Source: Rhodobacteraceae bacterium CCMM004 (lineage in GTDB: Bacteria; Pseudomonadota; Alphaproteobacteria; Rhodobacterales; Rhodobacteraceae). From it: DNA of 64,000 nucleotides. The translations under genes were made by a program, and so were the position numbers. A model generated the notes under the pieces. It saw nothing but the letters and a program-made list of their open reading frames with translations, did no database searches and was not told the origin of the DNA. This document shows, piece after piece, positions 34,980-45,384 of this stretch (its first letter is position 1; each line of letters opens with the position of its first letter). The DNA is taken from assembly GCA_004005435.1 (NCBI GenBank), contig RZWH01000001.1:806001-870000 (forward strand). The letters run 5' to 3'.

Positions 34980-37139
34980 TCAGACGTCGAACCCGGCATA
35001 GGGCAGGAACCGCACCGGATCTCCCGGCCGCACATGCACCGCCCCATCGGGCAGTTCCACCAGCCCCTCGGCCCAGCTCAGCCCCGAGATCCGCCCCGAC
35101 CCTTCGGAGGCGAAGGGCTCCGCCCGGCCGTCGGCGTCGATGCGGGCCCGCAGGTACTCGCGCCGCCCCGGCTTCTTGCGCTTCTCGAACCCGGCGGGGA
35201 CGGCAAACCCCTGCGGCGCCGTCCATGTCCCGCCGGCGAGCCGCGACAGCGCCGGGCGCGCGAAGATCAGCGCACAGACCAGCGCCGCCACCGGGTTGCC
35301 CGGCAGGCCGAACACCGCCATCCCCCGCCAGAGGCCCAGCGCAAGGGGCCGCCCGGGTTTCAGCGCGATGCGCCAGGCCTGCATCGCCCCGGCCTCGCGC
35401 AACAGGGCCGAGACGTGGTCCTCGTCCCCCGCCGAGGCGCCGCCCGAGGTCAGCACGACGTCCGCCGTTTCGCGCGCCCTATCCAGGCGGGCGGCCAGCG
35501 CGGCGCGGTCGTCACCCACATGGCCCAGGTCCACCGGCGCGTGCCCCCAGCGCGCGGCCAGCGCCAACAGCATCGGGCGGTTGGCGTCGTAGGTCCGGGC
35601 CGGGTCAGTGGTGGCGCCGACGGGCACCAGCTCGTCGCCGGTGGACAGGATCCCGACCCGCAGGCGCGCGCGCACCGCGACCTCGGCGATCCCCACCGCG
35701 CTGAGAAGCGCCAGGTCGGGCGGCCGCAGCCGATGGCCGGGGGCCAGGATCTCGGCACCCGCGTCCACGTCCTCGCCGGCGCGGCGGGTGTTGGCGCCGG
35801 GGCGCACCGGACCGCGGAACGCCACCCGGCTGCCGTCGGTGCGGCAATCCTCTTCCAGCACCACTGTGTCCACCCCCTCGGGCAGGACCGCGCCGGTCAG
35901 GATCCGCACCGCCTGACCCGGCGGCAGCGGCGCGCCCAGAGGCGCCCCCGCCGCGGCGCGGCCCAGCGCCAATGGCAGCGTCTGCGGCCCCTCCCCCGTC
36001 GCCGCGTGGGCAAAGCCGTAGCCGTCCACGGCCGAGTTCGCGGCAGGGGGATTTGCCCGAGGCGCCGTGACCGCGCCGGCAAGGCAGCGCCCATCGGCAT
36101 CCGCCACGGCCAGACGTTCGGTCCCCACCACAGGGTGCAGGCGCGCCCGCAGCAGGGCCAGCGCCTCGTCTACTGGCGTCCAGTCGACCCCGGCGGGCAG
36201 CGCGAAACAGTCGTCGCGCAGGGGCGGTGGCGCCAGCGGCGGCGGCGCCTCCGCCCGTGCGGCGCGGCGCAGGACGTCCTCGGCGCCGACGCCGAGGATC
36301 CAGCCCTCCTCGGCCAGGTCCGGCCCCTCGGCCGCGGCGAAGAGGTCGGCGAGCGTGCCCTCCGCGTCGGCGCGGGCCAGCGCCGCGGCCAGAACCTCGA
36401 CCTGGACCCTATCGCGGACGACGCTCGGCTCGGCCGCGGCCGCGACCTCGCGGGACAGCAGCGACGGCCACACCTCGGCCAACACGATGCCGCCCTCGGG
36501 CGCCTGGAACGGCCAGACCGTCAGGTCCGCGCCGAACCGCCGCCGCAGCGCCGCCAGCCACGGCAGGCCAAGGAGCGTCTGAGAGCCGACCGACCCCGTG
36601 GTGTAGAGCTTCCACACCGGGTGCGCCCTAGGGACCGACGCTTCGACCCGCCGCCGTTCCGGCAGGCCGTGGCCCTCGCGCTCGGACCCCCGCGCCGGGA
36701 CGCCCGCCACGCTGCGCCCTCGCGGCACCCCCCAGAACGGGCCGACACCGGGGCAGGCAGCGTTGATGCGCGCGGCCACGTCGAAGCGGTTGTTGGCGTT
36801 GTCGTCGCCGTCGCGGACCTCCTGGGCCAGCCAGTCCCACAGGGCCAAGGCATCAGCCTGCCCCGTCAGCCGCGGCGCCAGACCCGCCGGAGCCCCGAAG
36901 GGAAAATCGAAGCCGACGAGCACCCGTCTACCGGCCGCCCGCGCCGCCGTCAGCCGCGCCGCCAAATCCGCCATCGCGGCCGCCCTGGTGCGGCGATACG
37001 CAGTGGCGACCGCCTCGTCCTCGGCCCAACCGATCCAAATCGCATCGGCGGTGGGCGCCTCGGGCGACGGGCGCGACCGCGCCGACCAGTCGACCACGGC
37101 CACCGCGTCGAACCCGCCCAGCGCCCCCGCGCGGCTCAC
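34980..37139 (-). CDS. moeA: fusion of a DUF429-like domain with molybdopterin molybdotransferase MoeA
   Basis: A 719-residue protein read without interruption. Residues 1-300 are a DUF429-like domain (VVDWSARS at the start, FDFPFGAP), then a Pro/Ala linker (298-308), then a complete MoeA (310-719) with NSAVDGYGF at 368-376, STGDELVPVG and SGGASAGDEDHV. MoeA inserts molybdate into adenylylated molybdopterin. The start GTG37139 overlaps the mobB stop (GTGA). The first domain is known beside Mo-cofactor genes in Rhodobacteraceae, but its activity is unclear. Confidence 0.88.
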   Translation of the reverse strand: MSRAGALGGFDAVAVVDWSARSRPSPEAPTADAIWIGWAEDEAVATAYRRTRAAAMADLAARLTAARAAGRRVLVGFDFPFGAPAGLAPRLTGQADALALWDWLAQEVRDGDDNANNRFDVAARINAACPGVGPFWGVPRGRSVAGVPARGSEREGHGLPERRRVEASVPRAHPVWKLYTTGSVGSQTLLGLPWLAALRRRFGADLTVWPFQAPEGGIVLAEVWPSLLSREVAAAAEPSVVRDRVQVEVLAAALARADAEGTLADLFAAAEGPDLAEEGWILGVGAEDVLRRAARAEAPPPLAPPPLRDDCFALPAGVDWTPVDEALALLRARLHPVVGTERLAVADADGRCLAGAVTAPRANPPAANSAVDGYGFAHAATGEGPQTLPLALGRAAAGAPLGAPLPPGQAVRILTGAVLPEGVDTVVLEEDCRTDGSRVAFRGPVRPGANTRRAGEDVDAGAEILAPGHRLRPPDLALLSAVGIAEVAVRARLRVGILSTGDELVPVGATTDPARTYDANRPMLLALAARWGHAPVDLGHVGDDRAALAARLDRARETADVVLTSGGASAGDEDHVSALLREAGAMQAWRIALKPGRPLALGLWRGMAVFGLPGNPVAALVCALIFARPALSRLAGGTWTAPQGFAVPAGFEKRKKPGRREYLRARIDADGRAEPFASEGSGRISGLSWAEGLVELPDGAVHVRPGDPVRFLPYAGFDV

Positions 37140-37633
37140 AGGCCCAACTCGGCGGCAATGAAGTCCGCCACCGCCGCCGTGTCGTCGAGGTCGAACACGG
37201 GGCGGTCGGCGACCTGCGGCGGCGGGGCGTCCGCGGCGATGGCGCGGATTGTCGGATCGTCCGGCGCGATCAGCGGGTGACCGGCGGCGCGGCGCCAGGC
37301 CTCGACCTTGGGGTGTCCGCCACGCTTCCACCCCTCGATCAGGACCAGGTCCACCGGCGCCAGGGCGGTCAGCAGAGTCTCCAGCGGCGGCTCGGGGACG
37401 TCGCGCAGTTCGGTCATCAGTGCCCAGCGGCGAGCGGAGCTGAGCAGCACCTGATGCGCGCCCGCGGTGCGGTGGCGGTGACTGTCCTTGCCCTCGTGGT
37501 CCACGTCGAAGCTGTGGTGCGCATGCTTCAGCGTCGAGACGCGGAGACCACGGGCGGTGAACTCGGTCACCAGACGCTCCATCAGCCCGGTTTTCCCTGC
37601 ATTCTTCCAGCCCGTGACGCCGTAGACCCTCAC
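37136..37633 (-). CDS. mobB: molybdopterin-guanine dinucleotide biosynthesis protein B
   Basis: A 165-residue GTP-binding P-loop protein (VTGWKNAGKTGLMERL) with DHEGKDSHRHRTAGAHQV and LVLIEGWK motifs. It assists MobA in making the guanine-dinucleotide form of the cofactor. It begins with GTG overlapping the mobA stop and ends overlapping the MoeA fusion start. Confidence 0.93.
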   Translation of the reverse strand: MRVYGVTGWKNAGKTGLMERLVTEFTARGLRVSTLKHAHHSFDVDHEGKDSHRHRTAGAHQVLLSSARRWALMTELRDVPEPPLETLLTALAPVDLVLIEGWKRGGHPKVEAWRRAAGHPLIAPDDPTIRAIAADAPPPQVADRPVFDLDDTAAVADFIAAELGL

Positions 37634-38238
37634 GGCGCCAGCGCCTCGGCGCGGGCCAGGTCCTCGGGCGTGTTGACGTTGAAGAAGGGCTCGCCCGGGG
37701 CGTCGAACAGGGCCGTGGCCGCGCCGTGGCGGTCGGTCCAGAGGACCACCTTGCGCACCCCGTCCGCCAACGCCGCGCGGAGGTCGTCGCGCAGCGCCAC
37801 GGGCCAGAGGCCGAAGGTGGGGTGGCGCACGGTGCCGCGCACCGGATCGGGCGTGGCGGCGAGCGCGATAGGTGTGTCCGCGGCCTGCGCGGCGGCGGTC
37901 AGCCGGGCGGCCAGATCTTCGGGAAAGAACGGCGTATCGGCGGCGGCGGTGACGATGGCTGCGGCGCCCTGCCCCGCGGCCCAGTCGAGCCCAGCCAGAA
38001 CGCCTGCCAGAGGCCCTGGGTGCCCGCCGACGCTGTCTGGCAGGACGGGCAGGCCCAGGTCGGCGAAACGCGTCGGGTCGCCATTGGCGTTCAGCGCCAG
38101 GCCCGCCACCTGAGGCGCCAGGCGGTCCACGACGCGGTCGATCAGGCTGCGCCCCGCCACCAGCGTCCGCCCTTTGTCGCCGCCGCCCATGCGCCGGGCC
38201 TGCCCGCCGGCCAGGATCACCCCCAGAAGCGCGCTCAC
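37630..38238 (-). CDS. mobA: molybdenum cofactor guanylyltransferase
   Basis: A 202-residue nucleotidyltransferase, ILAGGQARRMGGGDKG at the N-terminus (GTP loop), PVLPDSVGGHPGPLAG, TAAADTPFFP and NVNTPEDLARAE. It joins GMP to molybdopterin. The GTG38238 start follows GGAGG at good spacing; the frame is open further upstream without homology. Confidence 0.93.
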   Translation of the reverse strand: MSALLGVILAGGQARRMGGGDKGRTLVAGRSLIDRVVDRLAPQVAGLALNANGDPTRFADLGLPVLPDSVGGHPGPLAGVLAGLDWAAGQGAAAIVTAAADTPFFPEDLAARLTAAAQAADTPIALAATPDPVRGTVRHPTFGLWPVALRDDLRAALADGVRKVVLWTDRHGAATALFDAPGEPFFNVNTPEDLARAEALAP

Positions 38239-38258
38239 GCCACGCCTCCGCCCGCGCA

Positions 38259-38279
38259 CGAATTTTCGACGAAAATTCG
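38259..38279. repeat. single hairpin between fdhD and mobA
   Basis: CGAATTTTC pairs with GAAAATTCG around the loop GAC, a perfect 9-bp stem. It lies between two genes on the same strand, so it may end or stabilise fdhD mRNA. It looks related in type to the four-hairpin arrays. Confidence 0.6.
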
Positions 38280-38287
38280 CGCGCCGC

Positions 38288-39172
38288 TCATGCCGGGGCA
38301 CCCTTGCGGCGATGGCGGCGGTCCTCGTCGGCGACCTGGTCAGGGTCGGCGTCGCGCACCAGCCGCTCGGCGCCGGCGACGCAGACATAGCGCCGCCCGC
38401 GCATCCGGCCGATCAGCGTCAGGCCGACCTGTGCCGCAATCTCGACCCCCCAGGCGGTGAAGCCCGAGCGCGACGCCAGGACGGGGATGCCCATATGCGC
38501 GCATTTGATCACCATCTCTGACGTCAACCGCCCGGTGGTGTAGAGGATCTTGTCCGCCCCCGCCTCGCCCTCGGTCAGCATCCAACCGGCGATCTTGTCC
38601 ACCGCATTGTGGCGGCCCACGTCCTCCATGTAGACCAGCGGCCGGTCCTGGCGGCAGAGGACGGTGCCGTGGATCGCGCCCGCCTCCAGATAGAGCGAGG
38701 GCGTGGTGTTGATCCGCTGCGCCAGGGCATAGAGCCACGAGGTGCGCAGCTCGGCCGCGGGCAGGGTCAGCCCCTCCAGCCCCTCCATCATGTCGCCGAA
38801 GACGGTGCCGACGGCGCAGCCCGAGGTGCGCGTCTTCTTCTTCAGCTTCTCTTCGTGGCTGGTGGGGCGGTCGGTGCGGACCACCACCGTCTCCAGCTCC
38901 TCGTCGTAGTCCACGTCGGTGACCGTTTCGCCGTCCCGGAGCATCCCCTGGTTCCGTAGAAAGCCCAGCGCCAGATATGCCGGATAGTCGCCGATGGTCA
39001 TCGCCGTCACGATCTCCTGCCCGTTGAGAAAGATGGTCAGCGGGCGTTCCTCGACCACCCGCAGCGTGGCGGCCGCGCCGGTGTGATCGACCCCCTCCAC
39101 AGCGCGCGTCAGCCGCGGCGCATCCGGGGCGGGGGCAATCACATAGGGATGCCGGTCATCACGAAAAGTCAT
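38288..39172 (-). CDS. fdhD: formate dehydrogenase accessory sulfurtransferase FdhD
   Basis: A 294-residue FdhD that delivers sulfur to the molybdenum cofactor of formate dehydrogenase. The sequence EERPLTIFLNGQEIVTAM, RTSGCAVGTVFGD and the MEDVGRHNAVDKIAG segment are typical. Cys119 is present, but the second cysteine of the usual CxxC is replaced (C-A-V-G). The start ATG39172 follows GAGG. It sits at the head of the molybdenum cofactor cluster. Confidence 0.92.
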   Translation of the reverse strand: MTFRDDRHPYVIAPAPDAPRLTRAVEGVDHTGAAATLRVVEERPLTIFLNGQEIVTAMTIGDYPAYLALGFLRNQGMLRDGETVTDVDYDEELETVVVRTDRPTSHEEKLKKKTRTSGCAVGTVFGDMMEGLEGLTLPAAELRTSWLYALAQRINTTPSLYLEAGAIHGTVLCRQDRPLVYMEDVGRHNAVDKIAGWMLTEGEAGADKILYTTGRLTSEMVIKCAHMGIPVLASRSGFTAWGVEIAAQVGLTLIGRMRGRRYVCVAGAERLVRDADPDQVADEDRRHRRKGAPA

Positions 39173-39234
39173 TTGAACCTCGGCGGCGGCTGGGGCAAAG
39201 CCCGGGGGCGCAACGGGCACTTTAGGGCGGTGGG

Positions 39235-39945
39235 ATGGCAGGCTCCACAGGGAAAACGCAGCTTTTGCGGGGGGCTTTGGCAGGGCTGCCCTTTGTCCCG
39301 GTGGTGTCGCCCTTTGCCGTGCTGTTCGGCGCGCTGGCGGCCGAGGCGGGCCTGGACCTGGCCGCGACGGTGGGGTTCTCCACGGTGGTGATCGCGGGGG
39401 CGGCACAGTTCGCCGCGCTCCAACTGCTGGTCGAGGGCGCGGCCATGGGGGCCATCGTGGCCACGGCGCTGGCCGTCAACCTCAGGATGGCGATGTATTC
39501 CGCGGCGCTGGTGCCGCATGTGGGGACCGTGCCCCTCTGGCAGAGGGCGCTGATCGCGCATCTGAACTTCGACCAGACCTTCGCCGCCTCGGTGGTCCAC
39601 TACGAGGCGCATCCCGCGATGACCCCGCGGGAGAAGGCGGCGTATTTCCTGGGCGTCGCCGGGGTGATCGCGCCCTGCTGGGTCGGGTTCACCATCCTGG
39701 GCGCCCTTGCGGGCAGCCGCATCCCCGAAAGCTGGGCGCTGGACTTCGCCCTGCCCATCACCTTCCTGGCGATGATCGGTCCGATGCTCAAGACGCCCGC
39801 CCACGCCGCCGCCGCGGCGGTGTCGGTGATCGTGGCGCTGGCTCTGGCGGGGCTGCCCTCGGGGCTGGGACTCCTGATCGCGGGCGGGGCGGCGATGGCG
39901 ACGGGCGCCGCGGTCGAGAGCCTGAGCGAGGGGCGCGCGGCATGA
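39235..39945 (+). CDS. azlC: AzlC family branched-chain amino acid exporter subunit
   Basis: A 236-residue membrane protein with about six helices: the GLPFVPVVSPFAVLFGALA start, then VIAGAAQFAAL, LNFDQTFAASV and a C-terminal GLGLLIAGGAAMATGAA. With AzlD it exports branched-chain amino acids. azlD follows with an ATGA overlap. Confidence 0.92.
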   Translation: MAGSTGKTQLLRGALAGLPFVPVVSPFAVLFGALAAEAGLDLAATVGFSTVVIAGAAQFAALQLLVEGAAMGAIVATALAVNLRMAMYSAALVPHVGTVPLWQRALIAHLNFDQTFAASVVHYEAHPAMTPREKAAYFLGVAGVIAPCWVGFTILGALAGSRIPESWALDFALPITFLAMIGPMLKTPAHAAAAAVSVIVALALAGLPSGLGLLIAGGAAMATGAAVESLSEGRAA

Positions 39946-40274
39946 TCGACTACTCGGAGGCGCAGATCTGGGGGCTCATCGTCGTGCTGGGCGTGGGCAC
40001 GTTCCTGATCCGGTTTTCGTTTCTCGGGCTGATCGGCAACCGCCGCCTGCCGCCCCTGGTGCTGCGGCTCCTGCGCTATACGCCGGTGGCGGTGCTGCCG
40101 GGCATGGTCGCGCCCCTGGTGCTGTCGCCCGCGGCCACCGGCGGCAGCTTCGACCCCGCGCGCGCCCTGGCGGCCCTGGCGACGCTGGCGATCGGCATCG
40201 CGTTCCGCAGCGTCCTGGGCGCCATGGCGGCGGGGGCGGCAACGCTCTATGCCGCACTGTGGCTCCTGGCCTGA
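39942..40274 (+). CDS. azlD: AzlD family branched-chain amino acid exporter subunit
   Basis: A 110-residue, four-helix partner of AzlC. The signature GVGTFLIRFSFLGLIG and PLVLRLLRYTPVAVLPGMV are characteristic. It is convergent with the N-formylglutamate amidohydrolase-like gene, 7 bp apart. Confidence 0.92.
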   Translation: MIDYSEAQIWGLIVVLGVGTFLIRFSFLGLIGNRRLPPLVLRLLRYTPVAVLPGMVAPLVLSPAATGGSFDPARALAALATLAIGIAFRSVLGAMAAGAATLYAALWLLA

Positions 40275-40281
40275 GGCCGAC

Positions 40282-41037
40282 CTAGACCGCTCCGTCGGCC
40301 AGGGCCCCAGCGAGGGCCTCGGCCAGCCGCCCGCCCCAGTCGACCTGCTCCGCATCGGTGACGATCAGGTCGTTGCGCACCTCGATCAGGACATGCGGCC
40401 GCCCGTGGGTCAGCGCGTGGCGGTCGATGCTGTCGCCGGGCAGATGCCCCGAATAGGGCTCGTTCTCGCCGATCACGTGGGGCAGGCGATGCAGATGGTC
40501 CAGCACCGGCCGCGCCAGCCGCTCGTCCTGGGAAAACAGAACGCCGACCTCCCAGGGGCGGGGCGCATGTCCCTTGAGCTGGGCGGTGAAGCTGTGGACG
40601 GCCACGATCAGCGTGTCGTCGCGGCGCGCCGCCAGCCGCTCCAGCGCCGTATGATAGGGCCGATAGCACAGCGCCTTGCGATGCTCGACGTCGTCGGCGG
40701 TGACGTGGCGATTGGCGGGCACGATGGTGCCGTCGTAGAGACGCATCACCAGGGTCGGGTCGTCCTCGCCCCGGTTGGGGTCGATCACCAGCCGCGAGAA
40801 GTTCGACAAGATCACCGGGGCGTCCAGAAGGCGCCCGATCTCGCGCGCCACGCCCGCGGCGCCCACGTCGTAGGCGATGTGCCGCTCCATGTCCGCGGGC
40901 GCCAGGCCCAGATCGCCCCCGGCGATCTCTTCGGGCACGGTGTTGGCGGCGTGGTCGCAGGTGATCAGCCAGCGCGCGGGCCGATCCGCGCCGTCGACGA
41001 AGAACGGGTCGTAGCTCGTTAGGGTATCCTTGGCCAT
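40282..41037 (-). CDS. N-formylglutamate amidohydrolase-family protein
   Basis: A 251-residue member of the family that hydrolyses N-formyl-L-glutamate. LITCDHAANTVPEE, HIAYDVGAAGVAREI, SRLVIDPNRG, IVAVHSFTAQLKG and the RPHVLIEVRNDLI strand with the conserved Glu are all present. It is divergent from pyk and not beside other histidine-degradation genes, so its substrate is uncertain. Confidence 0.88.
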   Translation of the reverse strand: MAKDTLTSYDPFFVDGADRPARWLITCDHAANTVPEEIAGGDLGLAPADMERHIAYDVGAAGVAREIGRLLDAPVILSNFSRLVIDPNRGEDDPTLVMRLYDGTIVPANRHVTADDVEHRKALCYRPYHTALERLAARRDDTLIVAVHSFTAQLKGHAPRPWEVGVLFSQDERLARPVLDHLHRLPHVIGENEPYSGHLPGDSIDRHALTHGRPHVLIEVRNDLIVTDAEQVDWGGRLAEALAGALADGAV

Positions 41038-41073
41038 GCCGTCTCCATAGGAGACGCGGGCGGAAAGCGCCAG

Positions 41074-41102
41074 TTGTCACGTGGCGGGAATTCGGTCATA
41101 AC
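41074..41102 (+). promoter_or_regulatory. candidate promoter for pyk
   Basis: TTGTCA at 41074-41079 and CATAAC at 41097-41102 are separated by 17 bp, 52 bp before the pyk ATG. Confidence 0.5.
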
Positions 41103-41154
41103 CCGCGCGATCCAGCTTGATCTGTCATACGCTAACACATTTAAGGAGCGCTCC

Positions 41155-42600
<1,446 letters not shown>

Positions 42601-42632
42601 CCTCGGGCCCGAGCGGACGCGGAGGAGCGGCG

Positions 42633-42857
42633 ATGACCCCGGATCTGGCGCTGGTGATCGGCATCCTCTGCCTGGGGCTGGCGTTCCCCTCCCTGGTCGC
42701 GGCGTTCTCCGAAGCGCGAGCGCCTCGGACCGCCCTGATCCTGGGGGTGGTGGGCGGCGGCCTGATCGCCTGGGCGATCACCGCGACGCCGGGCGGCTAT
42801 GCCTTCGGCGACATCCCCGACGTCTTCGTCCGCGTGGTGGGCGGCCTGTTGAACTGA
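42633..42857 (+). CDS. small membrane protein between pyk and rpmI
   Basis: A 74-residue protein with two helices (about 3-22 and 33-51) and a short tail (GYAFGDIPDVFVRVVGGLLN). It has no recognised domain. GGAGGAG precedes the ATG. Its position after pyk and before the ribosomal genes suggests read-through from pyk. Confidence 0.75.
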   Translation: MTPDLALVIGILCLGLAFPSLVAAFSEARAPRTALILGVVGGGLIAWAITATPGGYAFGDIPDVFVRVVGGLLN

Positions 42858-42975
42858 CCCCAAACCGGGGGTGTTGCCATCCGCGCCGCCGCCCGGTATG
42901 TGACCGCCTTCGTGGACGCGGGCCGGCCGGAGGCATGCCGAGTCGCGCGTGACAACCGCAAGACAGGAGACGGAA

Positions 42976-43176
42976 ATGCCCAAGATGAAGACCAAGTCGA
43001 GCGCCAAGAAGCGCTTCAAGGTCACCGCCACCGGTAAGGTGATGGGTGGCCAAGCCGGCAAGCGGCACGGCATGATCAAGCGATCCAACAAGTTCATCCG
43101 CGACGCCCGCGGAACCCAAGTGCTGAGCGAGCCCGACCAGAAGCTCGCCAAGCAATACATGCCCTACGCGCGCTGA
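42976..43176 (+). CDS. rpmI: 50S ribosomal protein L35
   Basis: A 66-residue L35: [20 protein letters not shown] followed by [12 protein letters not shown]42976 follows AGGAGACGG. The usual upstream gene infC is not in this spot. The 118-bp leader (42858-42975) is long enough for regulation but no known element is recognisable. Confidence 0.96.
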   Translation: MPKMKTKSSAKKRFKVTATGKVMGGQAGKRHGMIKRSNKFIRDARGTQVLSEPDQKLAKQYMPYAR

Positions 43177-43188
43177 GGAGGACGGACC

Positions 43189-43554
43189 ATGTCGAGAGTC
43201 AAAGGCGGAACCGTCGCCCACGCCCGTCACCGCAAGGTCATCAAGGCCGCCAAGGGCTATTACGGCCGGCGCAAGAACACCTTCAAGACCGCGACCCAGG
43301 CGGTCGACAAGGCCAACCAATACGCCACCCGCGACCGCAAGAACCGCAAGCGCAACTTCCGCGCCCTGTGGATTCAGCGGATCAATGCCGCGGTGCGAGC
43401 GCATGACGAGGGCCTGACCTACTCGCGCTTCATCAACGGGCTGTCGCTCGCTGGGATCGAAGTCGACCGCAAGGTGCTGGCCGACCTGGCCGTGCACGAG
43501 CCCGACGCCTTCGGCGCCATCGTCGACAAGGCGCGCGCGGCGCTGCCCGCCTGA
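43189..43554 (+). CDS. rplT: 50S ribosomal protein L20
   Basis: A 121-residue L20: [35 protein letters not shown] and [19 protein letters not shown]. It follows rpmI within 12 bp. Autoregulation by L20 is known in enterics, but no matching RNA fold can be claimed here. Confidence 0.97.
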   Translation: MSRVKGGTVAHARHRKVIKAAKGYYGRRKNTFKTATQAVDKANQYATRDRKNRKRNFRALWIQRINAAVRAHDEGLTYSRFINGLSLAGIEVDRKVLADLAVHEPDAFGAIVDKARAALPA

Positions 43555-43579
43555 TCCGCGCCGAGCACCGGTATTGCAG

Positions 43580-43608
43580 GGGCCGCGTCCGAACGACGCG
43601 GCCCTTCG
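43580..43608 (+). terminator. terminator after rplT
   Basis: A perfect 10-bp stem, GGGCCGCGTC / GACGCGGCCC (43580-43604) with a 5-base loop, then TT. Confidence 0.65.
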
Positions 43609-43680
43609 CATGTCTGGGGGCCTGACCGGCCACCGCCGCGCGCTAGGTCTCTCGATGGAACGTCTACGGGAGTTCGCAGG

Positions 43681-44367
43681 ATGACCCTCCTCCGCCGGAC
43701 GGTCGGCGCCCTGATCTGCCTCGCCGCGCTGGCCGGGTGCGCCCGCACGATCGGCGACGGCCCGCCACGGCTTCTGGCCGTCGGGGACTCGGTGATGGCC
43801 TGGAACGCCGCCGGAGGCCAGTCGATCCCAGCGGTCGTCGCGCGCGAGACCGGGCTGACCACCCGCAACGCCGCCGTGCCCGGCGCGGGCCTCTTGCCCG
43901 GCACGGGGCTGGCCGGACTGACCATCGTGGGGCAGATCGAGCCGGGGCGCTACGACTGGGCCATCGCCAACGGCGGGGCCAACGATCTGGACGCGCTGTG
44001 CGGCTGCGCCCGATGCCCCGAGACACTGGACCGCCTTCTGACCCGCGACGGCACGCGCGGCGCCTGGGTCGATATGGTCGCCCGGCTGCGGGCGGCGGGG
44101 GCCGCGCGGGTGCTGATCCTGGGCTACTACGGGCCTGCGCGCACCGGCCGCGGCGGCGGCTACGACCGCTGCAACGACGAGGTCGCCGAGATGGACCGCC
44201 GGCTGGCGCGTCTGGCCGCGCGCCGCGCCGACGTGGTGCATGTCACCGCGCGCGACGTCTTCGACGGCGACCCCGCCCTCTATGCCCGCGACCTGGTGCA
44301 CCCCTCGCCCGCGGGCTCGGCCCGCATCGGCCGCCTGATCGCGCGGACCATCGCGGCCGGCGGCTGA
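43681..44367 (+). CDS. SGNH/GDSL-type hydrolase lipoprotein
   Basis: A 228-residue predicted lipoprotein (lipobox LAGC, Cys20). The SGNH motifs are GDS (Ser37) in VGDSV, NGGAND and the C-terminal catalytic Asp-x-x-His in DLVHPS. It would be an esterase, lipase or acyl-hydrolase on the inner or outer membrane surface. Substrate unknown. It is convergent with the DMT transporter gene, 10 bp apart. Confidence 0.85.
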   Translation: MTLLRRTVGALICLAALAGCARTIGDGPPRLLAVGDSVMAWNAAGGQSIPAVVARETGLTTRNAAVPGAGLLPGTGLAGLTIVGQIEPGRYDWAIANGGANDLDALCGCARCPETLDRLLTRDGTRGAWVDMVARLRAAGAARVLILGYYGPARTGRGGGYDRCNDEVAEMDRRLARLAARRADVVHVTARDVFDGDPALYARDLVHPSPAGSARIGRLIARTIAAGG

Positions 44368-44377
44368 GCGGCGCGGC

Positions 44378-44827
44378 TCAGGCCCGCCCGACGATCTGGG
44401 TGACGAAGACGCCCGCCCCCATCAGCGCGATCCCCAGTGCGCGCATCGGCGTCAGCGGCGAGATCCGCGCGCCGAAGAGCCCGAAGTGGTCGATCACAGC
44501 GGCCGACAGCAACTGCCCCAGCAGGACAAAGAACACCGCGTTGCCGACCCCGAACTTGGGCGCGATCCAGGTGATCGACAGGACATAGAAGGCGACGAGC
44601 AGCCCCGCGAGGAACAGGTGCCGCGGCGCCCCTCCGATCCCGCGAAAGCTGCCCCCCGTCACCGAAAGCGTCGCCAGCGACGCCACCAGCGCCACGCAGA
44701 ACAGCACCACGCCCGCCGCCACCGGAGAGCCGAGGCGCGTGCCGAGCGCGGCGTTCAGGGCCGCGAGGATCGGAATGCCCACCCCAGCGGCCAGCATGGT
44801 CAGGGCATAGGCGGTGGTCGGCGGCAT
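44378..44827 (-). CDS. DMT-family transporter, YdcZ/DUF606 type
   Basis: A 149-residue membrane protein with five hydrophobic segments. MLAAGVGIPILAALNAALG and GVGNAVFFVLLGQLLSAAV are the DUF606-type repeats. These small multidrug-like transporters usually work as dimers. GGAGG precedes ATG44827. Substrate unknown. Confidence 0.85.
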   Translation of the reverse strand: MPPTTAYALTMLAAGVGIPILAALNAALGTRLGSPVAAGVVLFCVALVASLATLSVTGGSFRGIGGAPRHLFLAGLLVAFYVLSITWIAPKFGVGNAVFFVLLGQLLSAAVIDHFGLFGARISPLTPMRALGIALMGAGVFVTQIVGRA

Positions 44828-44916
44828 CGGCGGGTCCTCCTCGGCCCGGACGCTATCGCAGGACGCGCCCGGGGTGAAAGGCATTTGCAGCGGGAGAGGC
44901 GGGGGCGCCGCGACGA

Positions 44917-45061
44917 GGGCAGCGCCGTCCCGCCGGGGCGCGGTCGAGCGGCGCGGGACCGGCTCAAAAGCACCTTCGTTGTGGCGGCTGCGCCTTCCTT
45001 GCCAAGAGCGCCGCCCCGGGGGGGCGGGACGGCGCTGCCCGGCGGTGCCGCCGGGCGGGAC
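44917..45061 (-). repeat. dispersed inverted-repeat element, copy E (reverse orientation)
   Basis: Perfect 18-bp arms lie at 44917-44934 and 45023-45040. It is in the opposite orientation to copies A-D. It shares a 618-bp gap (44828-45445) with copy F. Confidence 0.85.
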
Positions 45062-45125
45062 GGGGGGCTGTGCGCGGCGCGGAAAACCATCCAGAACAGC
45101 GCGACAGTCCCTCAGCCAGAGCGGA

Positions 45126-45270
45126 GCGCAGCGCCGTCCCGTCGGGGCAGGTTCGGGCGGCGCGGAACCCAGCCAAAACCACCCACGCCGCCGCGGCTGC
45201 ACCACGGTCGCTAAAGCGCCGCCCCCGGGGGGCGGGACGGCGCTGCCCGGCGGTGCCGCTGGGTGGGACG
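45126..45270 (-). repeat. dispersed inverted-repeat element, copy F (reverse orientation)
   Basis: The right arm at 45231-45248 is perfect; the left arm at 45126-45143 has two changes (GCGCAGCGCCGTCCCGTC). It is the second of two head-to-tail copies, starting 209 bp after copy E. Confidence 0.8.
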
Positions 45271-45384
45271 GGGGGACCAGCGGGCGTGCGAGGCGAGCCT
45301 CTGACGGGCGATCATGCGGATGCGGACCAGCGCAGTGATGGCGCGCACCCTCCGCGACACTGCCACACCTCTCCGACACCGCGC

